Notes under the pieces: model-generated
Databases searched by the model: none
The model's input: only the letters and a program-made list of their open reading frames with translations
Told to the model about the DNA's origin: nothing
Shown here: one piece after another, positions 1-7,192 of the stretch
Position numbering within the stretch: position 1 is the stretch's first letter
How the letters are laid out: each line of letters opens with the position of its first letter
DNA from: Kibdelosporangium sp. MJ126-NF4
Lineage (GTDB): Bacteria; Actinomycetota; Actinomycetes; Mycobacteriales; Pseudonocardiaceae
Length of the DNA: 64,000 nt
Reading direction: 5' to 3'
Assembly (NCBI RefSeq): GCF_000826545.1
Contig: NZ_CDME01000001.1
Span: 51,668-115,667, forward strand
Made by a program: the position numbers and the translations under genes

Positions 1-386
1 AGTCGGTCAAGGTCCAAGTTCTCAACGCCGGTGCGAAGGACGGCGAGGCACGCCGCGCCCAGACATCACTGCGCAACCTCGGCTACCAGGTGCTGCAGGC
101 CGTCGACTCGGGGGCCAAGCGGCCGGACACCGTGGTCAGGTTCGGCACCGACCTGAACGGGGCCACCACAGTGGCGTCGTCGATCCCTGGCGCGAAACTG
201 GAGAAGGACGACTCGCTCGGCGGCGCGGTCCAGGTGCTGCTCGGCCAGGACTACAGCGGCAAGGTCCAGGCGCCGTCCCAGGCCACGGCGGGTACCCCGG
301 TTCCCGGTACGACGACGCCGCCACCTGCGGCGGAGGCGCCGAAGGGCTTGGCGACGGTCAACGCGGGCGACGTCAAGTGTGCCTAG
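1..386 (+). CDS. LytR-CpsA-Psr family protein, C-terminal part
   Basis: Only the last 128 codons are in the window; the start lies to the left. The first readable residues (VKVQVLNAG) and the following alpha/beta pattern match the LytR_C domain that ends many actinobacterial LytR-CpsA-Psr proteins. That family attaches glycopolymers to peptidoglycan at the outer membrane face, but the catalytic LCP domain would be upstream and is not visible. After the domain comes a Pro/Thr-rich tail (about residues 95-115) ending in KCA and a TAG stop. The neighbour downstream is phoU, separated by 73 bp that carry a PHO box. The family call comes from the C-terminal domain alone; other secreted proteins also carry LytR_C. 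Confidence 0.72.
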   Translation, partial: SVKVQVLNAGAKDGEARRAQTSLRNLGYQVLQAVDSGAKRPDTVVRFGTDLNGATTVASSIPGAKLEKDDSLGGAVQVLLGQDYSGKVQAPSQATAGTPVPGTTTPPPAAEAPKGLATVNAGDVKCA

Positions 387-398
387 TTGTAGAGGTCG

Positions 399-420
399 GT
401 TCACCTACGGTTCATTTGGG
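399..420 (+). promoter_or_regulatory. PHO box (PhoP operator) upstream of phoU
   Basis: Two adjacent 11-bp direct repeats, GTTCACCTACG (399-409) and GTTCATTTGGG (410-420), match the GTTCAYY-type direct repeat unit bound by the phosphate-response regulator PhoP in Streptomyces and relatives. The pair sits 40 bp before the phoU start. Binding is inferred from motif and context. Confidence 0.7.
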
Positions 421-447
421 GATTCGGTAAGTACCGGCACCTGCACG

Positions 448-460
448 TAGGCTGACGCCA
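448..460 (+). promoter_or_regulatory. -10 element giving a probable leaderless phoU transcript
   Basis: TAGGCT (448-453) fits the TANNNT actinobacterial -10 consensus and ends 6 nt before the ATG at 460, so transcription would begin at or next to the start codon. No clear Shine-Dalgarno sequence precedes the ATG, consistent with a leaderless message. Confidence 0.5.
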
Positions 461-1122
461 TGCGTGAGGCCTACCGTGACCAGCTGGGTCAACTTGCCGA
501 TCAGCTGGCCGACATGTGTTCCATGGTCGGCGACGCCATGTCGTCCGCCACAAAGGCGCTGCTGGAGTCCGACCTGGCGCTCGCGGAGCAGGTGATCGGC
601 GACGACTCGAAGGTGGACGACGCCCGCGCGAAAGCAGAGGAAGAGGCCTACGCGCTGCTCGCGCTGCAGGCGCCGGTCGCCACCGACCTGCGGACCGTGC
701 TCGCGGTCATCCACGCGGCGGAAAGCCTCGAGCGAATGGGCGATCTCGCACTGCACGTGGCAAAGGCCGCACGCAGGCGACACCCGAACCCAGTCCTGCC
801 AGAAGCAGTGCGGCCCTACTTCGCCGAGATGGGCAAGATCGCCTGCAAGATGGCAGCGCAGGCCGAGCAGGTGATCCGAACGCAGGACATCGACCTCGCC
901 CGAAACCTCGACGAGACCGACGACGAGATGGACGACCTGCACCAGCACCTGTTCACCGTGCTGATGGACCGCGAATGGCCGCACGGAGTAGCCGCCGCCG
1001 TCGACGTAACGCTGCTCGGACGCTTCTACGAGCGGTTCGCCGACCACGCGGTGTCGGTTGCCAAGCGCGTCGTGTTCGTCGTGACAGGCAAGATGCCCGG
1101 ATACAGCTCAGACGACGTGTAA
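460..1122 (+). CDS. phoU: PhoU phosphate signalling protein
   Basis: 220 residues, the normal length for PhoU. It is all-helical with two tandem PhoU repeats (about 1-105 and 110-215). Each has the metal-binding signature of the family: E91-RMG-D95 in the first and E191-RFA-D195 in the second. PhoU links the Pst phosphate transporter to the PhoR sensor kinase and represses the Pho regulon when phosphate is plentiful; it is cytoplasmic and membrane associated. The PHO box and -10 element directly upstream suggest autoregulation through PhoP. No pst genes are next to it. Confidence 0.95.
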   Translation: MREAYRDQLGQLADQLADMCSMVGDAMSSATKALLESDLALAEQVIGDDSKVDDARAKAEEEAYALLALQAPVATDLRTVLAVIHAAESLERMGDLALHVAKAARRRHPNPVLPEAVRPYFAEMGKIACKMAAQAEQVIRTQDIDLARNLDETDDEMDDLHQHLFTVLMDREWPHGVAAAVDVTLLGRFYERFADHAVSVAKRVVFVVTGKMPGYSSDDV

Positions 1123-1226
1123 CTCGCACGAGCAACCACCACGCCCAAGGACAGTCCCCACCCGAGGCCCGGCAAAGGCGCCACTGAAGTCGGCGGCCCA
1201 CGTTCGCAGCCGACCTGTCAGCACAC

Positions 1227-1298
1227 ATGCCTACCGCCGCAGCGCCGCGCGCGTATGAGCGCACCACAGCGGCTCGCGCGCATGCGCGGTCGGGGGTA
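1227..1298. repeat. Degenerate GGCTCGCGC units left of the IS arm
   Basis: The sequence between phoU and the IS arm holds short GC-rich units of the GGCTCGCGCGC / GCGTATGAGCG type. They resemble the right-hand array at 3321-3875 but mostly in the opposite orientation. From 1123 to 1226 I see no gene or clear terminator. Confidence 0.5.
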
Positions 1299-1464
1299 TT
1301 GGTGGCTCGGGCGTATGCGCGGCTCAGGTGTGTTGGTGGCTTGCGCGCTAGCGCGGAGGGGTGCTTCGGGTGTGTTCCCTTCCGTATGGCCTGGGCGCAG
1401 CCAAACCACGACGGGTCAGGAGGTCGGCCTACGCAACCCAAGCCACAGCAATGCCGCGTAGTTA
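1299..1464. repeat. Left 166-bp inverted arm of the IS region
   Basis: This segment is the reverse complement of 3200-3365, with about 10 mismatches over 166 bp by my hand alignment. A central block of about 85 bp, from CTAGCGCGGAGG to GGTCGGCCTAC, is identical. Its outer end reads TTGGTGGCTC and its inner end GCGTAGTTA. It therefore includes both array-like sequence (GGTGGCTC units) and unique sequence. Confidence 0.85.
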
Positions 1465-1573
1465 GCGTTTTAGCTGGTCGGGCAAGTTGTGGCGAGTTCA
1501 AGATCGACAAGGCAACGGGACTCCTTGTAGAACTGGTGATCTTCCACAATCGCCTGTTCAGGAGCCCCGTTGC

Positions 1574-3202
1574 GTGTCCAGTCTGCCATCGTCTCGATCA
1601 TGTGCCGTGTCCGGTCGTTCAGTGGACGTGTTCGCCGCTGGCCATCTGGGTGAGCTGACCCAGTATCTGCCAGTCGAACTGGTGGATGACGTGCTGGCCC
1701 AGACCAAAACCACACAGCGCCGGTTACGTGACCTGCCCTCCCGGGTCGGGGTGTACTTCCTGCTGGCGCTGGGGTTGTTTCCCGGGCTGGGATACCTCAG
1801 GGTCTGGGACAAACTCACCGCCGGACTGCCCGGGACGCGACGTCCGTCGGAGAAGGCCCTGCGCGATCTGCGGCGCCGGTTGGGACCCGCGCCGCTGCGC
1901 GCGTTGTTCGACATCCTCGCCGGACCGATAGGCCAACCCAGAACACCGGGAGTGTGTTACCGAGGGCTGCGCACGGTCGCGTTCGATGGGCTGAACTCAG
2001 TGAAAGTCCCGGACACCGACCGCAACCGCGGCTGGCTCGGCCGGATCAAATACCACTTCGGCTGGGCTGGGTATCCCACCCTGCGAGTGATGGCCCTGGT
2101 CGAGACCGGCACCCGGGCACTGCTGGGCGCGAGCCTGGGCAGCGCGGACAACCGCGACGAACTGAAGCTGGCCACTGACCTGCTCGGCTTGCTGCGGCCA
2201 GGGATGCTGATGCTCGGCGACCGGGCATTCGACGCCAACGCCTTCCTCAACCGTGTCGCCCAGACCGGCGCGATGCTGCTCATCCGCTCCAGAAACACCC
2301 GCAAACCACGAGTACTGCGCCACCTCCCGGACGGGTCCTACCTGTCGCTGGTGGACGGCATGAAAGTCCGGATCGTCGAAGCCGCGGTGGTCATGACCGG
2401 CACCGACGGCAGCCGGACCGGTGACCGTTACCGCCTGATCACCACTCTGCTCGATCACCACCGCCACCCCGCGACCGACCTGGCCAAGCTCTATCACGAA
2501 CGCTGGGAAATCGAGACCGCGTTCCTCGCCCTGCGCCACACCATCCTCAAAGGACACATACTGCGCTCCGGCGACCGGCCCGGCCTGGAACAAGAACTCT
2601 GGGCCCTGCTCACCGTCTATCAACTGCTGCGCATGGCGATGGTCACCGCGACCGAAACCCAGCCCGGCACCGACCCCGACCGGGCCAGCTTCACCACCGC
2701 CCTGGAAACCGCCCGCGACCAACTCACCGCCGCCCACGCAATCCACCCCACCGAACCAGTCGACCTACTCGGCGCCATCGGCCGAGCCATCCTGCGCACA
2801 CTGCTACCCCCACGCCGTCCCCGCTTCAGCGCCCGCACCGTCAAATCCGCCACATCCCGCTACATCACCCGCGACGACACCCGCCCCACACACTCCACCA
2901 CCGTCACCAGCATCGACATCACCCCGCGCACCCCACCCCTGACCCCACCCCCACCACCACGCCCACCCCGCGACCGAACACCCCAACCCAACACCCGCAG
3001 AGCACAGGTCATCCAACTCATGAACACCCAACCCAACCACGCCTGGAACGGCAGACACCTCGCCCAACAACTCGGCATCCCACCCCGACACCTCCTCACC
3101 CAACTCGCCGAATGGACACGATGGGGCCACTTCACCAAAACCACCAAAGGCCACTACACCCTCACCCACCCACCCACCTCGACAACACCACCAACCCCCT
3201 AA
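1574..3202 (+). CDS. IS4-family DDE transposase
   Basis: Catalyses cut-and-paste transposition of its element. I choose the GTG at 1574 because AGGAG at 1560-1564 lies 9 nt before it, giving 542 residues; an in-frame start at 1487 would add 29 unconserved residues. An N-terminal IS4 domain (GHLGELTQYLP onward, about 20-110) is followed by a DDE_Tnp_1 catalytic domain. The catalytic residues are D138 (AFDGLN), D216 (MLGDRAF) and E314 in the Y307-2-R310-3-E-6-R variant of the YREK signature. The C-terminal 150 residues are Pro/Thr/Arg-rich and very C/A-rich in DNA. The last base pairs, including the TAA stop, fall inside the right inverted arm. The frame looks intact, so the element may be active. 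Confidence 0.92.
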   Translation: MSSLPSSRSCAVSGRSVDVFAAGHLGELTQYLPVELVDDVLAQTKTTQRRLRDLPSRVGVYFLLALGLFPGLGYLRVWDKLTAGLPGTRRPSEKALRDLRRRLGPAPLRALFDILAGPIGQPRTPGVCYRGLRTVAFDGLNSVKVPDTDRNRGWLGRIKYHFGWAGYPTLRVMALVETGTRALLGASLGSADNRDELKLATDLLGLLRPGMLMLGDRAFDANAFLNRVAQTGAMLLIRSRNTRKPRVLRHLPDGSYLSLVDGMKVRIVEAAVVMTGTDGSRTGDRYRLITTLLDHHRHPATDLAKLYHERWEIETAFLALRHTILKGHILRSGDRPGLEQELWALLTVYQLLRMAMVTATETQPGTDPDRASFTTALETARDQLTAAHAIHPTEPVDLLGAIGRAILRTLLPPRRPRFSARTVKSATSRYITRDDTRPTHSTTVTSIDITPRTPPLTPPPPPRPPRDRTPQPNTRRAQVIQLMNTQPNHAWNGRHLAQQLGIPPRHLLTQLAEWTRWGHFTKTTKGHYTLTHPPTSTTPPTP

Positions 3203-3365
3203 CTACGCGGCATTGCTGCGGGTCGGTTTGGGTAGGCCGACCTCCTGACCCGTCGTGGTTTGGCTGCGCCCAGGCCATACGGAAGGGAACACACCCGAAG
3301 CACCCCTCCGCGCTAGCGCGCGAGCCGCCAGCACTCCTGAGCCGCGCATACGCGCGAGCCACCAA
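3200..3365. repeat. Right 166-bp inverted arm of the IS region
   Basis: Inverted partner of 1299-1464. It begins with the transposase stop codon (TAACTACGC) and ends in GAGCCACCAA, the unit that then recurs through the array to the right. Confidence 0.85.
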
Positions 3366-3875
3366 GCCGACGCCGAGCAATCGCGGGGCACCGCAGCAGG
3401 GGCTCGCGAGCCACCGGTTCGGGGTCGAGCAACGGCCGCGTACACCGTGGGCGCGAGCCACCAGCACCCCTGACTGCGCTTGCGTATGAGCCACCGGCAC
3501 CTCCGCTGCGCTTGCGCGCGAGCCGCCAGCACCCCTGACCGCGCATACGCGCGAGCCACCAAGCCGTAGCCGAGCGATCACGGGGCACAGCAGCCGGGGC
3601 GCGCGAGCCACCAGCAGTCCCGATGCGCTGGCGCGAGCCACCAGCGCCCTCGAACTGCGCTTGCGTATGAGCCACCGGCACCTCCGCTGCGCTTGCGCGT
3701 GAGTCACCAGCACCCCGACCGCGCATACGCTCAAGCCATCAAGCTGCGGCCGAGCGATCACGGGGCGCGGCCGCCGTGGTGCGCGAGCCACCAGCACCCT
3801 GACTGCATGGCGCGCGAGCTACCGGTTCGAGGCCGAGCAATGGCGAGGCACAGCTGTGGTGCGCAAGCCACCTGG
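3321..3875. repeat. Degenerate GAGCCACC tandem array
   Basis: About 15 copies of the unit GCGCGAGCCACCAGCACC (with variants GAGCCGCC, GAGCTACC, GAGTCACC, AAGCCATC) occur at irregular spacings of roughly 25-60 bp. There is a higher-order period of about 180 bp. The block starting CTGCGCTTGCGTATGAGCC near 3474 recurs near 3656, and the block GAGCCACCAAGCC...GCCGAGC(A/G)ATC recurs near 3357, 3556, 3735 and 3820. Most units point the same way, opposite to those left of the IS. Open frames through it are periodic strings such as VLVARAP and I do not accept them as genes. Not CRISPR: spacing and repeats are too irregular. Confidence 0.8.
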
Positions 3876-3892
3876 CCGAGGTGGCGTGGGGA

Positions 3893-3947
3893 TGCAACGA
3901 AGGCCACCTTGGTTGCAGCGGGTGCACCGAAGGCCACCTTGGTTGCA
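3893..3947. repeat. Two tandem 25-bp imperfect palindromes
   Basis: Units at 3893-3917 and 3923-3947 differ at one base (TGCAACGAAGGCC... versus TGCACCGAAGGCC...). Each is an interrupted palindrome: the first has TGCAAC opposite GTTGCA and AAGG opposite CCTT. They are separated by 5 bp. They could form tandem hairpins or a symmetrical protein-binding site. Confidence 0.75.
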
Positions 3948-4088
3948 CGTGTCAGCCCATAGTTGCGTGTGTCAGCGCGGGGTTGGCGGGCGGGCGGCGT
4001 TGGCGGGGCGGCGGCGGTTGGCGTAGCTAGATCCCTCGGAGAGAGACTTGGTTTGAGAGTGGCCTGTTCCCTGGCCCGGCTGGGCGCG

Positions 4089-4122
4089 CAGCGCCCGGCC
4101 AGGGGCAGCGCCCGGCCAGGGG
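4089..4122. repeat. Exact tandem duplication of a 17-bp unit
   Basis: CAGCGCCCGGCCAGGGG occurs twice head to tail (4089-4105 and 4106-4122) in GC-rich DNA without a credible gene. Confidence 0.8.
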
Positions 4123-4191
4123 CAGGGCCGGATGCTGGTGAAAGCCCAAGGTGCCCAGCGCTGGGTCGAGAGGAGCTCGCACCGTGGGGGG

Positions 4192-4320
4192 TTTGGGGGG
4201 CTCGGCCCCCCAAAATAATCGAGGTCCGAGCCGAGGGAAGCGAGCGAAGCGAGCGACTAAGGCTCGGAGCGTAGGACGTCCCCGCTCGACCCGGCTGGGG
4301 GTCCCGGGGAGCGGGGACGT
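4192..4320. other. Three consecutive strong hairpins in a gene-free stretch
   Basis: Hairpin A: TTTGGGGGG (4192-4200) pairs with CCCCCCAAA (4206-4214). Hairpin B: TCCGAGCC (4225-4232) pairs with GGCTCGGA (4261-4268), and its loop holds a tandem GAAGCGAGC repeat. Hairpin C: ACGTCCCCGCTC (4276-4287) pairs perfectly with GAGCGGGGACGT (4309-4320). None has a T-run that would make it a textbook terminator, though C lies 86 bp past the end of the leftward subtilase gene and could stop its transcript. The rest of 3950-4405 shows no supportable gene. Confidence 0.65.
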
Positions 4321-4405
4321 TTGGCTCGCCGAGGGGGAGGGGGCGAGCATCCATAGAGTAGCGCGTCGGCGACTGTGCGTGCCAGTGGTCGTTGCTAAAT
4401 CGCGT

Positions 4406-5560
4406 TCACAATGTTGGCTGTCCGAGTGAATGACTGTCGAGGGCTTGGCTTGGGGTGTGACCTGCGTGGAGGAGGTTCGCCAGGTCGGCCGCGACTCTTG
4501 GGGCTGCGAAGGAGGTGCCGCTCCAGCGGGCTACTCCGTATTCGCGGGCTTCTGTGCCGGGGGCTACGCCCTCTGTGTTTGTGGTGAGGCGGACGTGACT
4601 GGATGTGATGTCCACGCCCGGCGCTGTCGCGTTGACCCAGGGGCCTCGGTTGGAGAATGCCGCGATTGTGCCGGTTTCGTCGGTTGCTGCGACGGCGATG
4701 ACGTCGTTGAGGGCTGCTGGCCAGAAGGGGCGGCTGCTTCCGCTGTTTCCCGCTGCCGCGACGATCACTGTGTCCCCGCTGCGGGTGAGTTCGTGTTCGA
4801 GGATGGGTGGGCACTGGTTGTCTGCGGTGTAGCAGCCTGAGGTGATCAGTGTGATGTCTATGTGGCCTCGGGCTCGGGTTGCTCCGATGGCCGCTGCGAC
4901 TGTTGCGTCGTCGGTGATGCCCATGGAGCTCAGGACTCGGTGGTGGCGGATGGTGACGCCTGGCGCTCCGGTGATCAGGACGCCTGCGACGAAGGTGCCG
5001 TGGCCTGCTTGCCAGTCGGGGGTGCCGTCGGTGTCGTGGTCGAGTATTTCCGGGTGCAGGCCCCATTCGGTGAACCATGGTCGTGCGGCGAACCAGGGGT
5101 GTGGGTCGAGTCCGGTGTCCAGTACCGCGACGGTTACGGGTGGGTCCCATGTTTCCTGTGCGGGTGGGCGGGGTGTCGGTATGTCGATTTCCGGTCCGCC
5201 GATCCACACTGGTGTGCCGAGCATGATCGGTGTGCCGATGTGGACGTGGTTGGGGGCCGCGCGCCATCGGCCGGTGATGTCGGCGGCGACTTCCACTGGG
5301 CGTTCGCGCAATTCGTCCCGGAGGATGATGCGTCCACTTGGCTCAATGCGGTCGACCCACCGGCGCAGTTCGTCCGAGACCGGTTGGACCGCGTCGGGTT
5401 CGACGATGATTTGTCCCGCGCGGACAAGGCATTCGCGCGGCCCGTCTGGATCGTGCAAGACAAGGTCCGGCATGCGCCACTGCCATCTGCCCACCCATTC
5501 GGACAGGCGCATCGTGCGTTGAGTGTCCACGAAGGACACAGTGGCCGGATATCGGGGCAC
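4406..5560 (-). CDS. Subtilisin-family (S8) serine protease, no signal peptide
   Basis: 384 residues from a GTG start. The catalytic triad is complete: D148 (AVLDTG), H187 (GHGTFVAG) and S350 (SGTSFAAP), with oxyanion N272 (AAAGNSG). About 140 residues precede the peptidase domain. They contain no signal peptide or membrane segment and resemble no prodomain I know, so a cytoplasmic enzyme is likely. Codons end in A or T more often than in neighbouring genes, which with the adjacent IS and repeats suggests recent acquisition. No Shine-Dalgarno is obvious. Some signal-less S8 proteases belong to bacterial conflict systems, but no partner gene is visible here, so the substrate is unknown. Confidence 0.85.
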   Translation of the reverse strand: MPRYPATVSFVDTQRTMRLSEWVGRWQWRMPDLVLHDPDGPRECLVRAGQIIVEPDAVQPVSDELRRWVDRIEPSGRIILRDELRERPVEVAADITGRWRAAPNHVHIGTPIMLGTPVWIGGPEIDIPTPRPPAQETWDPPVTVAVLDTGLDPHPWFAARPWFTEWGLHPEILDHDTDGTPDWQAGHGTFVAGVLITGAPGVTIRHHRVLSSMGITDDATVAAAIGATRARGHIDITLITSGCYTADNQCPPILEHELTRSGDTVIVAAAGNSGSSRPFWPAALNDVIAVAATDETGTIAAFSNRGPWVNATAPGVDITSSHVRLTTNTEGVAPGTEAREYGVARWSGTSFAAPRVAADLANLLHAGHTPSQALDSHSLGQPTL

Positions 5561-5722
5561 TCGCCCAGTCGCACTAGAAGGATCACCCAGTTCGGTGAAT
5601 ACGACGGACTGTGATCATCGCCGAATGGACACACCGGGGTCAGACAACGAGATCCGCCTTTCCGGGCGGCGCTTGCGAAGCTAGGGTTCAACCGGTGATG
5701 TGATTGCGCTCATCGCGCAGCG

Positions 5723-6709
5723 GTGTTTTTCGGGTCAGTGGAAACGGTGGTGGTCCTGGTGGCCGGCTCGGGTCAGGCGCATGGCGCCGACACGACGCTG
5801 CGTCGCCTTGTCATGCGGTTTCTGCTGCTGGCCGGGTTCACCGCGGCGGGCTGGCTGGCCACTGTGGTGCTCACCGGTGGCACCGCGTCGGCCGATCTGA
5901 TCACCTTGCCCAAGGTTCCGGGACTGTCATCGGATCAGGCGAAGTCGTCCACACCGAAGGACGAGTCCGGCCATGGTGACCTGGTCGGCGGTCTGCTCGG
6001 CGGCGTGACGTCGACGGTCAACAACACGCTGGCCACCGTCACCACGACGGTGACCTCCACTGTCGACATGGTGACCAAGACGGTCGAGACGACGGTCAAC
6101 GGCGTTACGAAAACCGTCACCACGGTGGTCGACGAGGTGGCGAAGGTCCCGGGGAAGGTCCTGACGCCACAGCCGCCGAGCAACAACGACGATCACGACG
6201 GTTCGCTGTTGCCCAAGCCGGTGACGGACTTGCTCACGCCGCAGCCGAAGACGCCAAGCCAGGGCAAGGACACCATCACCGACCGTGCCGCCAACGAGAC
6301 CGCCGTCGAGACTGCCGCACCCGCGGCGACTCCGGTGGTTGTCGTCGCGCCGACGGTGACGGCTGAGGCCCTGGAGCCTGAGCACCCGCGTCTGCTGCAG
6401 GAAGCCCGCCGGACGCAGGAGCTGGTTGCCCCCGCTCCCGCGGTCCGGGCGCTGACCACCGCGCAGAAGGTCGCTCCCGCCGACAACACCCCTGGCCCGC
6501 GGCCAGGCCCACAAGCTCCGGTCGCGCCTGCCACGCCCGCCCCGACCGCGTCGGCCGGTGGCAACGGCGGCTCCGACGTACGAGCCATCCTCGCCGTGTT
6601 GACTCCGCAGACCCTGCTGACTCCGCCGCAGGCCGGTCTGCCGCGTTCGGACGAGTCGTTCGCCGAGGTCGGCCGCAGTGCCGGCCTTCCGGCCACGCCC
6701 CCAGACTGA
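5723..6709 (+). CDS. Secreted Val/Thr-rich repetitive protein, function unknown
   Basis: Up to 328 residues. The true start may be one of the clustered GTG codons at 5723, 5747, 5750 or 5759, or ATG 5813, which would begin right at the signal peptide (MRFLLLAGFTAAGWL... TASA). The mature part has a Val/Thr-rich segment (about 90-150) built from short units such as TVTTTVTSTVDMVTKTVE, in which V and T alternate with charged residues. It then becomes Pro/Ala/Thr-rich. There is no C-terminal anchor. I do not recognise a family with a known function; the composition suits a surface or wall-spanning protein. Confidence 0.65.
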   Translation: MFFGSVETVVVLVAGSGQAHGADTTLRRLVMRFLLLAGFTAAGWLATVVLTGGTASADLITLPKVPGLSSDQAKSSTPKDESGHGDLVGGLLGGVTSTVNNTLATVTTTVTSTVDMVTKTVETTVNGVTKTVTTVVDEVAKVPGKVLTPQPPSNNDDHDGSLLPKPVTDLLTPQPKTPSQGKDTITDRAANETAVETAAPAATPVVVVAPTVTAEALEPEHPRLLQEARRTQELVAPAPAVRALTTAQKVAPADNTPGPRPGPQAPVAPATPAPTASAGGNGGSDVRAILAVLTPQTLLTPPQAGLPRSDESFAEVGRSAGLPATPPD

Positions 6710-7191
6710 TCTCCCGTTTTCGCGGCATAACTCTGCCCTGAGTTCGTCTCACCTTGGGCGAGGTGTGTCCCGGGTTTCGCTGCCTACGTCACAGCGAAAA
6801 CCACCCAGAGCCACCCGACCTGCCGACCGCGCCCGGTCAGGTCGGGACCTGGGCCCCGGCGCCGCGATGCCCCCGCGGCTCCGGGGCTCCCCACTGGCTG
6901 CCACGCCTGGCCGGCACAACGAGGGGCTGTGCCGACCACTCGCAGGACGAGCGGCCAGAGTGTCCGATCGGGTGTGATGGCACCCGAGGAGACACGCCCG
7001 TGCGCCGGATGGTGCCGCGACGACCAACAGGTCGAAGCGGTTACGCCATCCGGCGCACTGCTTTCTACAGCGTCTGAGGGTACGTTGACTAGCCCTGATC
7101 GGATGCACTGCCTGTACCCGAGTTCTGTTTGTGACCTAGGAAGCACCGATATCGCCCGGTGTGAGCACTCTGTGCCCAATAGGCTGGCTTT
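6710..7191. other. Gene-free interval before the DMT permease
   Basis: 480 bp. Open frames on both strands here have no start signals, no recognisable domains and Arg/Pro-rich shadow composition. The only supportable element is the -10 at its right end. Confidence 0.5.
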
Positions 7192-7192
7192 G
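7180..7192 (+). promoter_or_regulatory. -10 element, probable leaderless start
   Basis: TAGGCT (7180-7185) ends 6 nt before the GTG at 7192, the same arrangement as at phoU. There is no Shine-Dalgarno in front of the GTG. Confidence 0.45.

Larger units (their letters stand above)
1299..3365 (+). mobile_element. IS4-family insertion sequence with long inverted arms
   Basis: One DDE transposase gene lies between two 166-bp inverted arms, so the whole 2.07 kb is symmetrical at its ends. IS4-family elements normally carry short terminal repeats of roughly 15-25 bp. Here the arms are much longer and reach into GAGCCACC-type repeat DNA. The exact transposition ends cannot be fixed, and I could not pick out a convincing target-site duplication. 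1465-1573 is the untranslated leader of the transposase. The element may have carried array sequence along, or the inverted arrangement may come from recombination between arrays. Confidence 0.75.

Noticed and set aside
3162..3797. Minus-strand frame through the GAGCCACC array
   Set aside because: The periodic VLVARAP strings simply follow the DNA repeat; no start signal and no homology.
3321..3875. CRISPR array
   Set aside because: Units vary in sequence and spacing, spacers are themselves repeats, and no cas genes are nearby.
4192..4214. Classical rho-independent terminator
   Set aside because: Strong stem but no T-run on either strand and not immediately after a gene; kept only as a structured element.
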